From positions 1 to 36,654 of the forward strand of contig JAFIEP010000058.1 of the NCBI GenBank assembly GCA_020832495.1: a stretch of DNA of 36,654 bases, written 5' to 3'. Below the pieces are notes generated by a model, which saw only the letters and a program-made list of their open reading frames with translations, was not told where the DNA came from and did not search any database. The position numbers and the translations under genes were made by a program. This DNA comes from Acidimicrobiia bacterium. Lineage in GTDB: Bacteria; Actinomycetota; Acidimicrobiia; Acidimicrobiales; Acidimicrobilacustridaceae. Below are positions 15,826 to 24,382 of this stretch, one piece after another; position 1 is the stretch's first letter, and every line of letters starts with the position of its first letter.

Positions 15826-17304
15826 ATGACCACGGCGGCCGTGCAGCGTCCCTTCATCAACGGCGACTTCGTCGACCTCGCCCCCGTCGCCACGTTCCCC
15901 ACCCACAATCCGGCCACCGGCGAGGTGCTCGCCGACGTGCAGTACTGCGACGAGGCGGTGGTGGACCGCGCCGTGGCGGCCGCCGCTCAGGCCCAGCCCA
16001 CCTGGGCACAGCTGTCGGGCACCGAGCGAGCTCGGCGCCTGCGGCGCGTGGCCGACGAACTCTTCGCACGCAACGACGAGTTGGCCCGTGTCGAATCACT
16101 CGACACCGGGCGGCCCATTGCCGAGACCCGCCTGGTCGACGTGGCCTCGGGCGCCGAGTGCTTCGAGTACTTCGCCTCGGTGGCGGCCACGCTGGTGGGC
16201 GAGGCCGTGCCCCTTCCGGGCATGTTGGCCTACACCGAGCGACGGCCGTTGGGCGTGTGCGCCGGCATCGGTGCGTGGAACTACCCGTTGCAGATCGCCT
16301 GCTGGAAGGCAGCGCCGGCGCTGGCCTGTGGGAACACGGTGGTGTTCAAACCGGCGGAACTGACGCCGCTGACCGCCTCGGTGCTGGCCGAGATCATCAT
16401 CGATGCCGGTCTGCCACCGGGGGTGTTCAACGTCGTCCACGGCGATGCCGAGTGCGGCCAGGCGTTGGTGGCGCATCCCGACGTGGCCAAGGTCTCACTC
16501 ACCGGCGAGGTGGGCACGGGTCGGGCGGTGATGGCCGCAGCGGCCCCGACGCTCAAGCACGTCACCCTCGAGTTGGGTGGGAAGTCGCCGCTCGTCGTGT
16601 TCGACGATGCTGCGCTGGACGACGCCGTCACCGGCGCCATGCTGGGGAACTTCTACTCCCAGGGCGAGATCTGCTCCAACGGCACCCGGGTGTTCGTGCA
16701 CCGCTCCGTCCACGACCGGTTCGTGGAGCAGTTGGTGGCCCGCACGGCCAAGCTCCGCCTGGGTGATCCGCTCGATCCGGCCACCCACGTGGGCCCGCTG
16801 ATCAGCACCGCCCACGCCGCGGGGGTTCGTGCCGCCATCGACGCAGCGGTCGCCGAGGGTGCGACCCCGGCCGCCGGCGGTGCCGCCGTGCCCGCGGTGG
16901 CACCGCCCTTGCAGGCCGAGGCCTATGTGCAGCCCACCGTGTTCGTCGACTGCGTCGATCACAGCCGGCTGGTGCGCGAGGAGATCTTCGGGCCGGTCAT
17001 GGCGGTGCTCGCCTTCGACGACGAGGACGAGGTGGTCGCCCGGGCCAACGCCACGCCCTACGGCCTGGCCGCTGGGGTGTTCACCCGCGACGTGTCGCGG
17101 GCCCATCGGGTGGCCGGACGGCTGGACGCCGGGGTGTGCTGGATCAACACCTACAACGTGACGCCCATCGAGGTGCCCTTCGGTGGGGTGAAACAGTCGG
17201 GGATCGGCCGTGAGAACGGCCCGGCGGCAATCGAGCACTACACCGAACGCAAGACGGTGCTGGCCGACCTGGGATCGCTCGAGGACCCCTGGGCCGACGA
17301 CTGA
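15826..17304 (+). CDS. betB: Betaine-aldehyde dehydrogenase (NAD(P)-dependent aldehyde dehydrogenase)
   Basis: Oxidises betaine aldehyde to glycine betaine, an osmoprotectant; 492 residues, normal for the ALDH family. Visible motifs: PLGVCAGIGAWNYPLQIACWKAAPALACGNTVVFKP (cofactor site with Asn152 and Lys175), VSLTGEVGTG, LELGGKSP with general-base Glu249, and FYSQGEICSNGTRVFV with nucleophile Cys283. The CSNGTRVFV context is typical of betaine-aldehyde dehydrogenases. REEIFGPVMAVLAF and the C-terminal PFGGVKQSGIGRENG are also intact. ATG 15826 matches the family N-terminus (RPFINGDFV). The divergent GMC oxidoreductase makes a two-step choline-to-betaine pathway likely; there is no BetI-type regulator in the window. 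Confidence 0.88.
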   Translation: MTTAAVQRPFINGDFVDLAPVATFPTHNPATGEVLADVQYCDEAVVDRAVAAAAQAQPTWAQLSGTERARRLRRVADELFARNDELARVESLDTGRPIAETRLVDVASGAECFEYFASVAATLVGEAVPLPGMLAYTERRPLGVCAGIGAWNYPLQIACWKAAPALACGNTVVFKPAELTPLTASVLAEIIIDAGLPPGVFNVVHGDAECGQALVAHPDVAKVSLTGEVGTGRAVMAAAAPTLKHVTLELGGKSPLVVFDDAALDDAVTGAMLGNFYSQGEICSNGTRVFVHRSVHDRFVEQLVARTAKLRLGDPLDPATHVGPLISTAHAAGVRAAIDAAVAEGATPAAGGAAVPAVAPPLQAEAYVQPTVFVDCVDHSRLVREEIFGPVMAVLAFDDEDEVVARANATPYGLAAGVFTRDVSRAHRVAGRLDAGVCWINTYNVTPIEVPFGGVKQSGIGRENGPAAIEHYTERKTVLADLGSLEDPWADD

Positions 17305-17375
17305 CGCTGCTCGTTGCCGATGTGTGCCGCTATGGGCCGAGGTGGCGGCTACCACTCGGGGTCGGAGCGGTCCGA

Positions 17376-17885
17376 TCAGCTGTCGAGCGCGGCGCTGGCG
17401 GCGGCGGCCTCGGCGGCCAGGTGCTCACGCAAGCCGTCCACGATGGCGCGTTCCACCCGGCTCCCGACCAGTGGCACCTTGACCCGCAGGGTGCCGTCGA
17501 CGGTGCGCATGGTCGCCGGACGTGCGTCGGCGGGACGGTTGCCGGCTGAGGTGAAGGTCACCGTGGCGCTGGCTTCGAGCAACTGGGGGTAGTTGTCGGC
17601 GGCGAGTGTCGAGGTTGCCCGCGCCGCGGCGCGTTGCACGGTGGTGGTCTCCACCCAGGTCAGCTTGTCGGCCTGCACGAAGCGTGACGCGGCCGAGGGG
17701 AGGTCACCGACGAAGCGGTAGCGAAGCGCCATGACCACGACGTCGCCGTCCTCTCGATGGTCGACCAGTTGAGGGGTGGCGATGCGCTCGCTCGGGTCGA
17801 GCGATGTGAAGAAGGACGGGGTGCAGTAGAGGTCGACCACCTCGTCGACGGGGGCGGCGATGGGTTGGCTGATCTGGAAGCGCAC
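17376..17885 (-). CDS. DUF2505-family protein (START/SRPBCC-like)
   Basis: Protein of 169 residues with the typical actinobacterial DUF2505 pattern: MRFQISQPIAAPVDEVVDLYCTPSFFTSL, then VMALRYRFVGDLPSAASRF, LTWVETTTV, and a C-terminal VDGTLRVKVPLVGSRVERAIVDGLREHLAAEA. The final helix and the alternating strands suit a helix-grip lipid- or ligand-binding fold; the function is unknown. GTG 17885 was preferred over an in-frame upstream extension because the family N-terminus begins there and a weak -10-like CAGGCT lies six bases before it. It is the next minus-strand gene after the UvrD2-like helicase, 77 bases downstream. Confidence 0.75.
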   Translation of the reverse strand: MRFQISQPIAAPVDEVVDLYCTPSFFTSLDPSERIATPQLVDHREDGDVVVMALRYRFVGDLPSAASRFVQADKLTWVETTTVQRAAARATSTLAADNYPQLLEASATVTFTSAGNRPADARPATMRTVDGTLRVKVPLVGSRVERAIVDGLREHLAAEAAAASAALDS

Positions 17886-17962
17886 GCCGCCAGCCTGCCA
17901 GCCGGTGGCCCCTCGTGCTCGGACCGGGCCGCTGCCCCGGCGCGTCCTTGCCTCGGCCTGGT

Positions 17963-19978
17963 TCAGCCCTGCTCTGCGTGGTCGGCGATGAGCGCTAGCA
18001 GATCGTCGCCGAAACGGGCGGCCTTGACCGGGCCGATGCCGCGCACCGTGAGAAGTTCCGCTCGGGTGGTGGGCCGTCGGCTGGTCAGGTCGTCGAGCGT
18101 CTCGTCGTTGAACACGGTGTACGCCGGTGCCCGCGACGCCCGGGCGCGCTCGGATCGCCACCGCCGCAGTTCCTCACGGAGCCCGGGCGGTCCGGGCGTC
18201 GGTGGCACCTGAGCCTTGCCGGTCACGCCGCGCCGCGGCCGGGGGGTCGGCACGGGTTCGTCGCCGGCGGCATCGATCTCGTCGAGGTACGGCGAGCGCC
18301 GCCGGCTCACGGTCCGCGCCCCGAACGTGCGCTCCTCCGACCAGGTGCAGTGCAGTTCGTCCTGGGCCCGGGTCAACGCCACGTAGAAGAGGCGTCGCTC
18401 CTCGTCCTGTTCGGGTCGGGACTTGGCATGGCCGATGGGCACGAGACCGTCCTCGAGCCCGGCCAGGTGCACCACCGACCACTCGAGTCCCTTGGCGGCG
18501 TGGAAGGTGGCGATCTCGACGGCGTCAACCGCGATCCCCTCCGCGTCGGTGCGGGCGGCGTGGGACAACCACGTGACGAAGGCGCCGCCGTTGGCGTTGG
18601 GCATGAGGGTCCGGTAGTCGCGGGCCAGGCGGAGCAGCGCCTCGAGGTTGGCGGCCCGGTCGTCGCTGCCGGTGGGGGCTTCGACGTCCTCGGGCGACGC
18701 CTCGCCGGGATCCGAACTGCGCTGGCGCAGGTCGCGCACGGCCAGGTCCAGGTCAGCGATCACCTCGTCGAGCGAGGGATCGCGTCGGCGGACGTCGTCG
18801 AGGACACGGCGGACCTCGGGCTGGTCAGCCAGACCCGAGCCGCCGCGCACCCGAACCGGCACCGACGCCCGGCGCAGCGCCTGTTCGATGAGTGCGGTCT
18901 GGGCGTTCGTGCGCACCAGCACGGCCTGACGCGACCAGGAAGCGCCGGGGCGGTGACGTCGCCGCACGGCCCGCGCAATGGCGGTCGCCTCCGCCTGGTC
19001 GTTGGGGTGGGGGGTGATGGCCACCGGCGGGCCGTCGGGGCGGTGGGCGCGCAGGCGGACGCTCGCCACCCGCAGTTGGGCGTGGCTGAGCACGGCGGCC
19101 GCCGCGTCGAGCACCTGAGGGGTGGAGCGGTAGTTGTCCACCAACTCGACGCTGGCACCGCCGGGCCAGTAGCGGTCGAAGTCCACCAGGAAGCGAGCAT
19201 CGGCGCCGTTCCAGGCGTAGATGGCCTGACGTGGGTCGCCCACCACACACAGGTCGGGTCGGTCGCCGGCGATCGCTTCGAGCAGCGCCTGCTGCAGGGG
19301 GTTCACGTCCTGGAACTCGTCGACGAACAGGTGGCTGAACCGCCAGCGCTGCGCCGCCGCGAAGGCGTCATCCTCGAGGAGCGCCTTGCGCCAGCCGCGC
19401 AGCAGGTCGTCGAAGTCGACCAGCCGCCGCTTCCGCTTGGCCACCTCGTAGCGCTCGAAGACCTCGGCCACCACCTCGGGGGCCACCTGGGTGCGGCGAC
19501 CGCTGCGGCGGGCCGCGCTCACGTAGCGGCTGGGGGTGATGCGGCGGGCGGCGGCCCACTCGATCTCGCCCACCACGTCGAGCACGGCGGTACCGCCGCG
19601 AGCCGACGCCGGCAGCAGCGGGGCCACCAACGGCACCTTGCGGTCGACGAGCTGCCATGGCTCGACCCCTCGGTCTGCCCAGCGCATGCGGATCTGGGCG
19701 TAGGCCACGCCGTGGAAGGTGCCCGCCGCGATCTCGTCGCGCAGGCCGAGCGTTCGGATCCGAGCTCGCAGCTCACCGGCGGCCTTGCGGGTGAAGGTGA
19801 GCGCCAGCACCTTGCGGGGGTCGGCATCGTCGTTCGCTACTCGCCACGCGATCCGCCGGGTGAGCACCCGCGTCTTGCCGCTGCCGGCGCCGGCCAGGAT
19901 GCGGAGGGGATTCGCCGGTGTGGTCACGGCGCGGCGTTGCAGGTCGTCGAGATCGTCGAGCAGCGCGTCGGGGTTCAC
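17963..19978 (-). CDS. UvrD/Rep-family DNA helicase with C-terminal HRDC domain (UvrD2-like)
   Basis: SF1 3'-5' DNA helicase for repair or replication restart; 671 residues. Motifs in order: Q-motif LDDLQRRAV, Walker A LAGAGSGKT (28-36), ALTFTRKAAGELRAR (Ia), GTFHGVAYAQIR, FVDEFQDVNPLQ (II), VGDPRQAIYAWNGAD (III), LVDNYRSTPQVLDAAA (IV), ATFHAAKGLEWSVVHLAGLEDGLVP (V) and FYVALTRAQDELHCTW (VI). The end (~600-668) is an HRDC fold: LREELRRWRSERARASRAPAYTVFNDETLDDL then LLTVRGIGPVKAARFGDDLLALI. That arrangement is found in mycobacterial UvrD2, although I do not see the four-cysteine motif of that protein. GTG 19978 is fixed by a -10 element seven bases upstream. No RecB-type nuclease domain. Confidence 0.92.
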   Translation of the reverse strand: MNPDALLDDLDDLQRRAVTTPANPLRILAGAGSGKTRVLTRRIAWRVANDDADPRKVLALTFTRKAAGELRARIRTLGLRDEIAAGTFHGVAYAQIRMRWADRGVEPWQLVDRKVPLVAPLLPASARGGTAVLDVVGEIEWAAARRITPSRYVSAARRSGRRTQVAPEVVAEVFERYEVAKRKRRLVDFDDLLRGWRKALLEDDAFAAAQRWRFSHLFVDEFQDVNPLQQALLEAIAGDRPDLCVVGDPRQAIYAWNGADARFLVDFDRYWPGGASVELVDNYRSTPQVLDAAAAVLSHAQLRVASVRLRAHRPDGPPVAITPHPNDQAEATAIARAVRRRHRPGASWSRQAVLVRTNAQTALIEQALRRASVPVRVRGGSGLADQPEVRRVLDDVRRRDPSLDEVIADLDLAVRDLRQRSSDPGEASPEDVEAPTGSDDRAANLEALLRLARDYRTLMPNANGGAFVTWLSHAARTDAEGIAVDAVEIATFHAAKGLEWSVVHLAGLEDGLVPIGHAKSRPEQDEERRLFYVALTRAQDELHCTWSEERTFGARTVSRRRSPYLDEIDAAGDEPVPTPRPRRGVTGKAQVPPTPGPPGLREELRRWRSERARASRAPAYTVFNDETLDDLTSRRPTTRAELLTVRGIGPVKAARFGDDLLALIADHAEQG

Positions 19979-19985
19979 CGTTCGG

Positions 19986-19991
19986 ACCCTA
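19986..19991 (-). promoter_or_regulatory. -10 element of the helicase gene, leaderless type
   Basis: Minus-strand TAGGGT ends seven bases before GTG 19978, with no Shine-Dalgarno. The hexamer is identical to that of ettA and the MMPL gene. Confidence 0.55.
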
Positions 19992-20101
19992 CCGAGCGGG
20001 CACAGGGAGCGGCGCGCCGCGCCGCCCTCCGTCGCCCTCAGCTTCCCGTGACCGGTGGCGGGGTGCTGAGATGGGGCGGTGCAGCCCAGGACGACCGCGC
20101 C

Positions 20102-20458
20102 GTGATCGACGTCGACCCCGAGCGTTTCGACGAACTGGTCGGCGACGCCCTCGACCTCATTCCCGCAGAGTTGGCCCGCCACATGGACAACGTGGCCGTG
20201 TTCGTCGAGGCCGGGTCGCGTCGCGGCGGGCTGCTGGGTCTCTACGAGGGGGTGCCCCTCACCGAGCGTGACCACGGTTACGGCGGCCACGGTCATCTCC
20301 CGTTACCCGACCGGATCACCATCTACCGCGAGCCCATCCTGGCCATCTGCGAGTCGGAGGACGATGTGGTCCATCAGGTGACGGTCACCGTGGTGCACGA
20401 GGTGGCCCATCACTTCGGCATCAGCGACGAGCGCCTCGACGAGCTGGGCTGGGCCTAA
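20102..20458 (+). CDS. Small zincin-like metallopeptidase-family protein (DUF1025 type)
   Basis: Protein of ~118 residues belonging to the minimal zincin family. DPERFDELVGDALDLIPAEL starts the domain, MDNVAVFVEA follows, LLGLYEGVPLTER and PDRITIYREPIL are typical, and the end is VTVTVVHEVAHHFGISDERLDELGWA, with a zinc-binding HEVAH motif and a downstream Asp/Glu ligand candidate. Proteolytic activity has not been generally shown for the family, so the function is open. GTG 20102 is chosen as the closest start to the conserved block; GTG 20063 or 20048 would add 13 or 18 residues. It is divergent from the helicase. The coding frame continues open far upstream only because of GC bias. Confidence 0.8.
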   Translation: MIDVDPERFDELVGDALDLIPAELARHMDNVAVFVEAGSRRGGLLGLYEGVPLTERDHGYGGHGHLPLPDRITIYREPILAICESEDDVVHQVTVTVVHEVAHHFGISDERLDELGWA

Positions 20459-20530
20459 TGGGCCCGAACGCCGCCCCGCACCGTGGCGCGGCGCCGGCGC
20501 GGGAACCGTTCAAGCGCAGGGGAGCGGGAC

Positions 20531-20536
20531 TACGCT
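20531..20536 (+). promoter_or_regulatory. -10 element of the PH-domain gene, leaderless type
   Basis: TACGCT ends six bases before GTG 20543 and there is no suitably placed Shine-Dalgarno. It favours GTG 20543 over the upstream ATG at 20483. Confidence 0.5.
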
Positions 20537-20542
20537 CTCGAC

Positions 20543-21184
20543 GTGGCTTACCCGACCGAGAACCTGCACCCGAACGAGCACCTGGTGTTGGATCTGCACC
20601 CGCACTGGTGGAACTTCACACCAGCGTTGGCCTCGCTGGTCGGGTCGATCATCCTCGGTGTGATCGTGCTCACGAGCGTGGAGGCCGACTGGCTGCGCTA
20701 CCCAGTGGCGCTGCTGATCCTGGGGTGCCTGGTGTGGTTCGCCACCCGCTACGTGCAGTGGGTCACCACCGACCTGGTGCTCACCTCCGATCGGCTCATC
20801 TACCGCAGCGGTGTGATCGCCAAGAGCGGCATCGAGATCCCCCTCGAGCGCATCAACACCATCTTCTTCAACCAGAAGATCTGGGAGCGACTTATCGGCG
20901 TGGGCGACCTGCGAGTGGAGTCGGCCTCGGCCACCGGCTCGCAGACGTTCGACAACATGAAGCAGCCGGGACGGATCCAGAACGAGATCTACGTGCAGAT
21001 GGAGAACGCCGCGGAGCGGCGCTACCAGCGGATGTCGGCAGGGGCCGGTGGATCTGCCGAGGAGCCTGTCGCGCCGCCGTCGGTGACCGATCAGATCGAG
21101 CGGCTGGCCGAGCTGCGGGACCGCGGCACCATCAGCGAGGAAGAGTTCCAGGCCAAGAAGACGGATCTGCTCGGCCGCATGTGA
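20543..21184 (+). CDS. Bacterial PH-domain (YdbS-like) membrane protein with SHOCT tail
   Basis: Inner-membrane protein of 213 residues from GTG 20543. It begins YPTENLHPNEHLVLDLHPHWWNF, the usual lead-in for bPH2 proteins, followed by two adjacent membrane helices (FTPALASLVGSIILGVIVL and LRYPVALLILGCLVWFATRYV). A cytoplasmic pleckstrin-homology-like domain follows (VLTSDRLIYRSGVIAKSGIEIPLERINTIFFNQKIWERLIGVGDLRVESA). The C-terminal VTDQIERLAELRDRGTISEEEFQAKKTDLLGRM is a SHOCT oligomerisation motif. The exact role is unknown. It follows the zincin gene by 84 bases but has its own -10 element, and is convergent with galK. Confidence 0.87.
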   Translation: MAYPTENLHPNEHLVLDLHPHWWNFTPALASLVGSIILGVIVLTSVEADWLRYPVALLILGCLVWFATRYVQWVTTDLVLTSDRLIYRSGVIAKSGIEIPLERINTIFFNQKIWERLIGVGDLRVESASATGSQTFDNMKQPGRIQNEIYVQMENAAERRYQRMSAGAGGSAEEPVAPPSVTDQIERLAELRDRGTISEEEFQAKKTDLLGRM

Positions 21185-21236
21185 GCTGAATCGCCTGTGA
21201 GCTGAGGGTCCGTCCACCGTGCTGCCGGTCACCAGC

Positions 21237-22313
21237 TCAGCGGTCGTCGAGCACCTCGAGCGTGGCACCCTCCGATGGTCGGACGTGCCAGCCGATGTCG
21301 GCCAGTGCATCGGGCTCGGTCAGTGCCACCACGCACCCGCCGAAGCCGGCACCGGTGAGTCGTGCCCCGTGGACGCCAGCGTGCCGGCGGAGCCCCTCGA
21401 CGAGGTCGTCGAGCGTCGGGGTGGACACCTCGAAGTCGTTCCGCAGGCTGGTGTGGCTCTCGTTCATGACGGCGCCGGCGGCGCGGAGGTCGCCGGCGGT
21501 CATCGCAGCGACGAAGGCGTCCACCCGCTCGTTCTCGGTCACCACATGGCGGGCCCGTGCTCGGATCCGCGGATCCGCCAGCGCGGTGAGCTCGTTCGGA
21601 TGGACGGTGCGCAACGGCCCGAGCACCTCGGCCGCCTGCTCGCACTCCGCTCGTCGGGTGGCGTAGCCGCTGTCGGCCAGCCGCCGGGGCTGGCCGGAGT
21701 CGACCACCACGATGGCTGCCTCCTCGGGCACATCGACGGGGAGGACCGAACCGTCGGTGAAGTCCATCCGCAGCGCGTGGCCGGCCAGGCCACACGCCAC
21801 CGCCGTCTGGTCCATCAGCCCGCACGGAACCCCCGACGCCAACTGCTCGGCGTGCTGCCCGGCGAGGGCCAGCTCCCGCCGCGTGCCCTCGAAGCCGGCG
21901 GCCAGGGCCACGGCCAGCTCGAGCGAGGCACTCGAGGACAGCCCCGCGCCCACCGGGAGGGTGGTGGTGACCGTGCCCTGCAACCCGAGCGGGGCGTCAA
22001 GGGTGGCCAGCACTCCGGCGACGTAGCGGGCCCACACCGGCTCGGCTCGCTCCGGGCGCTCGACCGGGAGCTTGATCCGGGCGGGCATGGGCTCCGCAGT
22101 GGAGCCCAAATCGACGGTGCCGTGGCCTGCACGTCGCCCTCGACGGCCTTCGATGGTCGTGCCGAGGTGCACCGCCATGGGCAGCGCAAGGCCGCCGGTG
22201 TAGTCGGTGTGCTCCCCGATGAGGTTCACCCGACCCGGCGCGAACGCTCGAACTCGCAGCGCTGGCCGGCGGTCACCGACGGTTCTGACGGAGGGATCGA
22301 GGGCGCTGCTCAC
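21237..22313 (-). CDS. galK: Galactokinase
   Basis: GHMP kinase that phosphorylates alpha-D-galactose to galactose 1-phosphate in the Leloir pathway; 358 residues. All three GHMP motifs are visible: FAPGRVNLIGEHTDYTGGLALP (~24-45, galactose-binding signature), LPVGAGLSSSASLELAVAL (~119-137, phosphate loop) and HGARLTGAGFGGCVVAL near the C-terminus. CGLMDQTAVACG holds the catalytic Asp region. GTG 22313 overlaps the galT stop as GTGA, so translation is coupled to galT; the longer frame upstream is galT antisense-frame sequence and is not used. No galE or galactose transporter lies in the window. Confidence 0.95.
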   Translation of the reverse strand: MSSALDPSVRTVGDRRPALRVRAFAPGRVNLIGEHTDYTGGLALPMAVHLGTTIEGRRGRRAGHGTVDLGSTAEPMPARIKLPVERPERAEPVWARYVAGVLATLDAPLGLQGTVTTTLPVGAGLSSSASLELAVALAAGFEGTRRELALAGQHAEQLASGVPCGLMDQTAVACGLAGHALRMDFTDGSVLPVDVPEEAAIVVVDSGQPRRLADSGYATRRAECEQAAEVLGPLRTVHPNELTALADPRIRARARHVVTENERVDAFVAAMTAGDLRAAGAVMNESHTSLRNDFEVSTPTLDDLVEGLRRHAGVHGARLTGAGFGGCVVALTEPDALADIGWHVRPSEGATLEVLDDR

Positions 22314-23314
22314 GGGGCGAGCGCTCCTGCAGTCGGATCGACGGCGCGCAGCGCCGCGGCGGCGTCGACGGGGTCGATCGGGTTGAAGTACACCGCGCCG
22401 CCGAGTTCGGCAGCGGCCACGTAGCGGGCCACCCCGGCGCTGCGCCAGATGGGCACGATGTGCAGGTGCACGCGGGCCTCGGGCCAGTGGCCGCCGTCGA
22501 AGGGGCGTTGGTGGAACCACATCATGTAGGGCATCGGCCGGTCGAACAAGCCGTCCAGCCGGGCCAGCACGTCGACGAGCAACGCCGCCAAGGCGGTGCG
22601 AGCGTCGTCGTCCAGCGACGGCAGATCGGGGACGGCGTCAGATGGAGCCAACAGGAGCTCGTAGGGCCACGTCGCTGCACGAGGCACCCAGGCACGCCAG
22701 CCGTCGCGCCGGGCGACCAACCGTTCCTCGTCGGGTCCAGCCGCCTGGTCGTCGAACGCGCTGGGATCGGCTCGTCGCAGTTCGTCGAGCGGGCGGGGTG
22801 GGACGACGTCGTAGGCATAGATCTGCCCGTGGGGGTGGGCGATGGTGGCGCCCACCTCGGGTCCGCGGTTCTCGAACACCAGCACGTAGCGCACGTCGTC
22901 GCGGGCGCCGAGTTCTGCGGACCGCTCGGCCCACAGGTCCACCACCTTGCGGGCCCCGGTCGTGCCCAACGAGGCGAAGGTGGCGTCGTGGTCGGAGGTG
23001 TAGAGCACCACCTCGGCCCGCCCATCGGGTAGCGCCGGCCAGCGGTTGGTGAACCAGCGGACGTCGTAGGGCTCCGGTGCCTCGAGACCACCGACGCAGA
23101 ACGGACACCCGCTGTCGGGCAGGTTGGGCCGCCCCTGGCGCTTGGGCACCACGAAGGTCACGTCACCGGTCAAGGGGTCCCGGCGGAAGGGCGGGTCGGC
23201 CATTGCCGGCTCGCCCGTTGCCGGCGCGGCTGCTGCCGGTCCGTCCGTCGCGTCGAGGTCGGGATGGCCACCGTGGTCGGCGCGGTGTGGGGGAGCGGCG
23301 TCCTCGGTGGCCAT
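22310..23314 (-). CDS. galT: Galactose-1-phosphate uridylyltransferase
   Basis: Exchanges UMP between UDP-glucose and galactose 1-phosphate; 334 residues, HIT superfamily. The active site GATIAHPHGQIYAYD carries His160-Pro-His162 (the uridylylated His162). CPFCVGG (Cys70, Cys73) and the following His provide the structural zinc site. VRWFTNRWPAL, YVLVFENRGPEVG, and the C-terminal MMWFHQRPFDGGHWPEARVHLHIVPIWRS are family blocks. The first ~38 residues are Ala/Pro-rich and extra; an internal ATG at residue 38 could be the start, but a -10 element six bases before ATG 23314 supports the long form. First gene of the galTK unit. Confidence 0.94.
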   Translation of the reverse strand: MATEDAAPPHRADHGGHPDLDATDGPAAAAPATGEPAMADPPFRRDPLTGDVTFVVPKRQGRPNLPDSGCPFCVGGLEAPEPYDVRWFTNRWPALPDGRAEVVLYTSDHDATFASLGTTGARKVVDLWAERSAELGARDDVRYVLVFENRGPEVGATIAHPHGQIYAYDVVPPRPLDELRRADPSAFDDQAAGPDEERLVARRDGWRAWVPRAATWPYELLLAPSDAVPDLPSLDDDARTALAALLVDVLARLDGLFDRPMPYMMWFHQRPFDGGHWPEARVHLHIVPIWRSAGVARYVAAAELGGAVYFNPIDPVDAAAALRAVDPTAGALAP

Positions 23315-23320
23315 GGCCGA

Positions 23321-23326
23321 ACGCTA
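23321..23326 (-). promoter_or_regulatory. -10 element of galTK, leaderless type
   Basis: Minus-strand TAGCGT ends six bases before ATG 23314, with no Shine-Dalgarno. Confidence 0.55.
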
Positions 23327-23419
23327 CTGCGCGTCGGCCGCCAGCCTGTTCGCCGTTCACCCCCCGGGGCGAGGCAGGCGGGCCGCACGGTTGGCCGCCG
23401 CAGGACGGCGATGCACCGC

Positions 23420-23441
23420 TACTTGACCGGGCAGTCAAGTA
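23420..23441. promoter_or_regulatory. Perfect 22-bp palindrome, probable TetR-type operator
   Basis: TACTTGAC (23420-23427) and GTCAAGTA (23434-23441) are exact inverted repeats around a CGGGCA spacer. The symmetric TTGAC..GTCAA core is typical of TetR-family operators controlling lipid and CoA-ester genes in actinobacteria. It lies 16 bases upstream of the hydrolase ATG and would overlap its promoter. No tetR gene is in the window. Confidence 0.6.
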
Positions 23442-23457
23442 CAGCGAGGATGGCGCC

Positions 23458-24372
23458 ATGACCGCTCATCCCACGGCTGCCTCCGACGTCGTCACCGTCG
23501 AGACGACCGGTGTCGACCTGTGCTTCGAGAGCTTCGGCGACCCCGGCGACCCCACGCTGCTCATGGTCATGGGTCTCGGCGCGCAGATGATCGGCTGGCC
23601 CGAGGAGTTCATCGCCGGGTTCGTCGACCGAGGCTTCCGTGTGATCCGCTTCGACAACCGCGACGTGGGTCTGTCGAGCAAGTTCGACGACGACTCGGAC
23701 CCTGTCGAGTTGCTGCTCAGCCTGATGAGCGGCGACCAGCGGGTGGCGCCGCCCTACCAGCTCGAGGACATGGCCGCCGACGCCGTGGGGCTGCTCGACG
23801 CCCTCGACGTGTCCCAGGCGCACGTGCTGGGGGCCTCGATGGGCGGGATGATCGCCCAGTGCCTGGCCATCCACCATCGGGACCGGGTGACGTCGCTCAC
23901 GTCGATCATGTCCACCACCGGCGACCCCGAGGTCGGCCAACCCGAACCGTCTGTGCTCGGCGAACTGCTCACGCCGGCTCCGACTGAGCGGGACGCCTTC
24001 ATCGAGTACTCGGTCCGCCAGGCGCACGTCATCGGCAGTCCTGACCTGGTCGATGAAGCAATGGTGCGTGTACGAGCCGCCCGCCTGTGGGACCGGGGTG
24101 TGCATCCCCAGGGCGTCGTCCGTCAACTGTTGGCCATCATCGGGTCGCCGCCACGTTCGGACGGCCTCCGCAGCATCGAGTTGCCGGCACTGGTCGTGCA
24201 CGGCGACGCCGATCCGCTCGTCACCCCCAGCGGAGGGCAGCGGACCCACGAGTGCCTGGCTGACTCGGAACTCCTGGTGATTCCCGGCATGGGCCACGAC
24301 CTGCCCGCGGCGCACTGGCCGCAGATCATCGAATCGGTGACCGGGCTCGCTGCCCGCACCGCCAGCCGCTGA
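23458..24372 (+). CDS. Alpha/beta-hydrolase
   Basis: Predicted esterase/lipase-type hydrolase of 304 residues. Features: TLLMVMGLGAQMIGW (oxyanion strand), FRVIRFDNRDVGLSSKFD, nucleophile elbow VLGASMGGMIAQCLA (Ser in GxSxG), catalytic Asp in LVVHGDADPLVTP and His in VIPGMGHDLP. The RDVGLSSKFD block places it near the aclacinomycin methylesterase/proline-iminopeptidase-like group, but the substrate is unknown. ATG 23458 has GAGGA seven bases upstream. It is the first gene of a two-gene unit with the acyl-CoA racemase (10-base gap) under the palindromic operator, so a role in branched-acyl or isoprenoid-CoA metabolism is inferred. Confidence 0.85.
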   Translation: MTAHPTAASDVVTVETTGVDLCFESFGDPGDPTLLMVMGLGAQMIGWPEEFIAGFVDRGFRVIRFDNRDVGLSSKFDDDSDPVELLLSLMSGDQRVAPPYQLEDMAADAVGLLDALDVSQAHVLGASMGGMIAQCLAIHHRDRVTSLTSIMSTTGDPEVGQPEPSVLGELLTPAPTERDAFIEYSVRQAHVIGSPDLVDEAMVRVRAARLWDRGVHPQGVVRQLLAIIGSPPRSDGLRSIELPALVVHGDADPLVTPSGGQRTHECLADSELLVIPGMGHDLPAAHWPQIIESVTGLAARTASR

Positions 24373-24382
24373 GGAGCGTGAC

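Noticed and set aside
18350-20101. Long plus-strand open frame preceding the zincin gene
   Set aside because: Lies antisense to the helicase; only the last ~118 codons show a real protein family.
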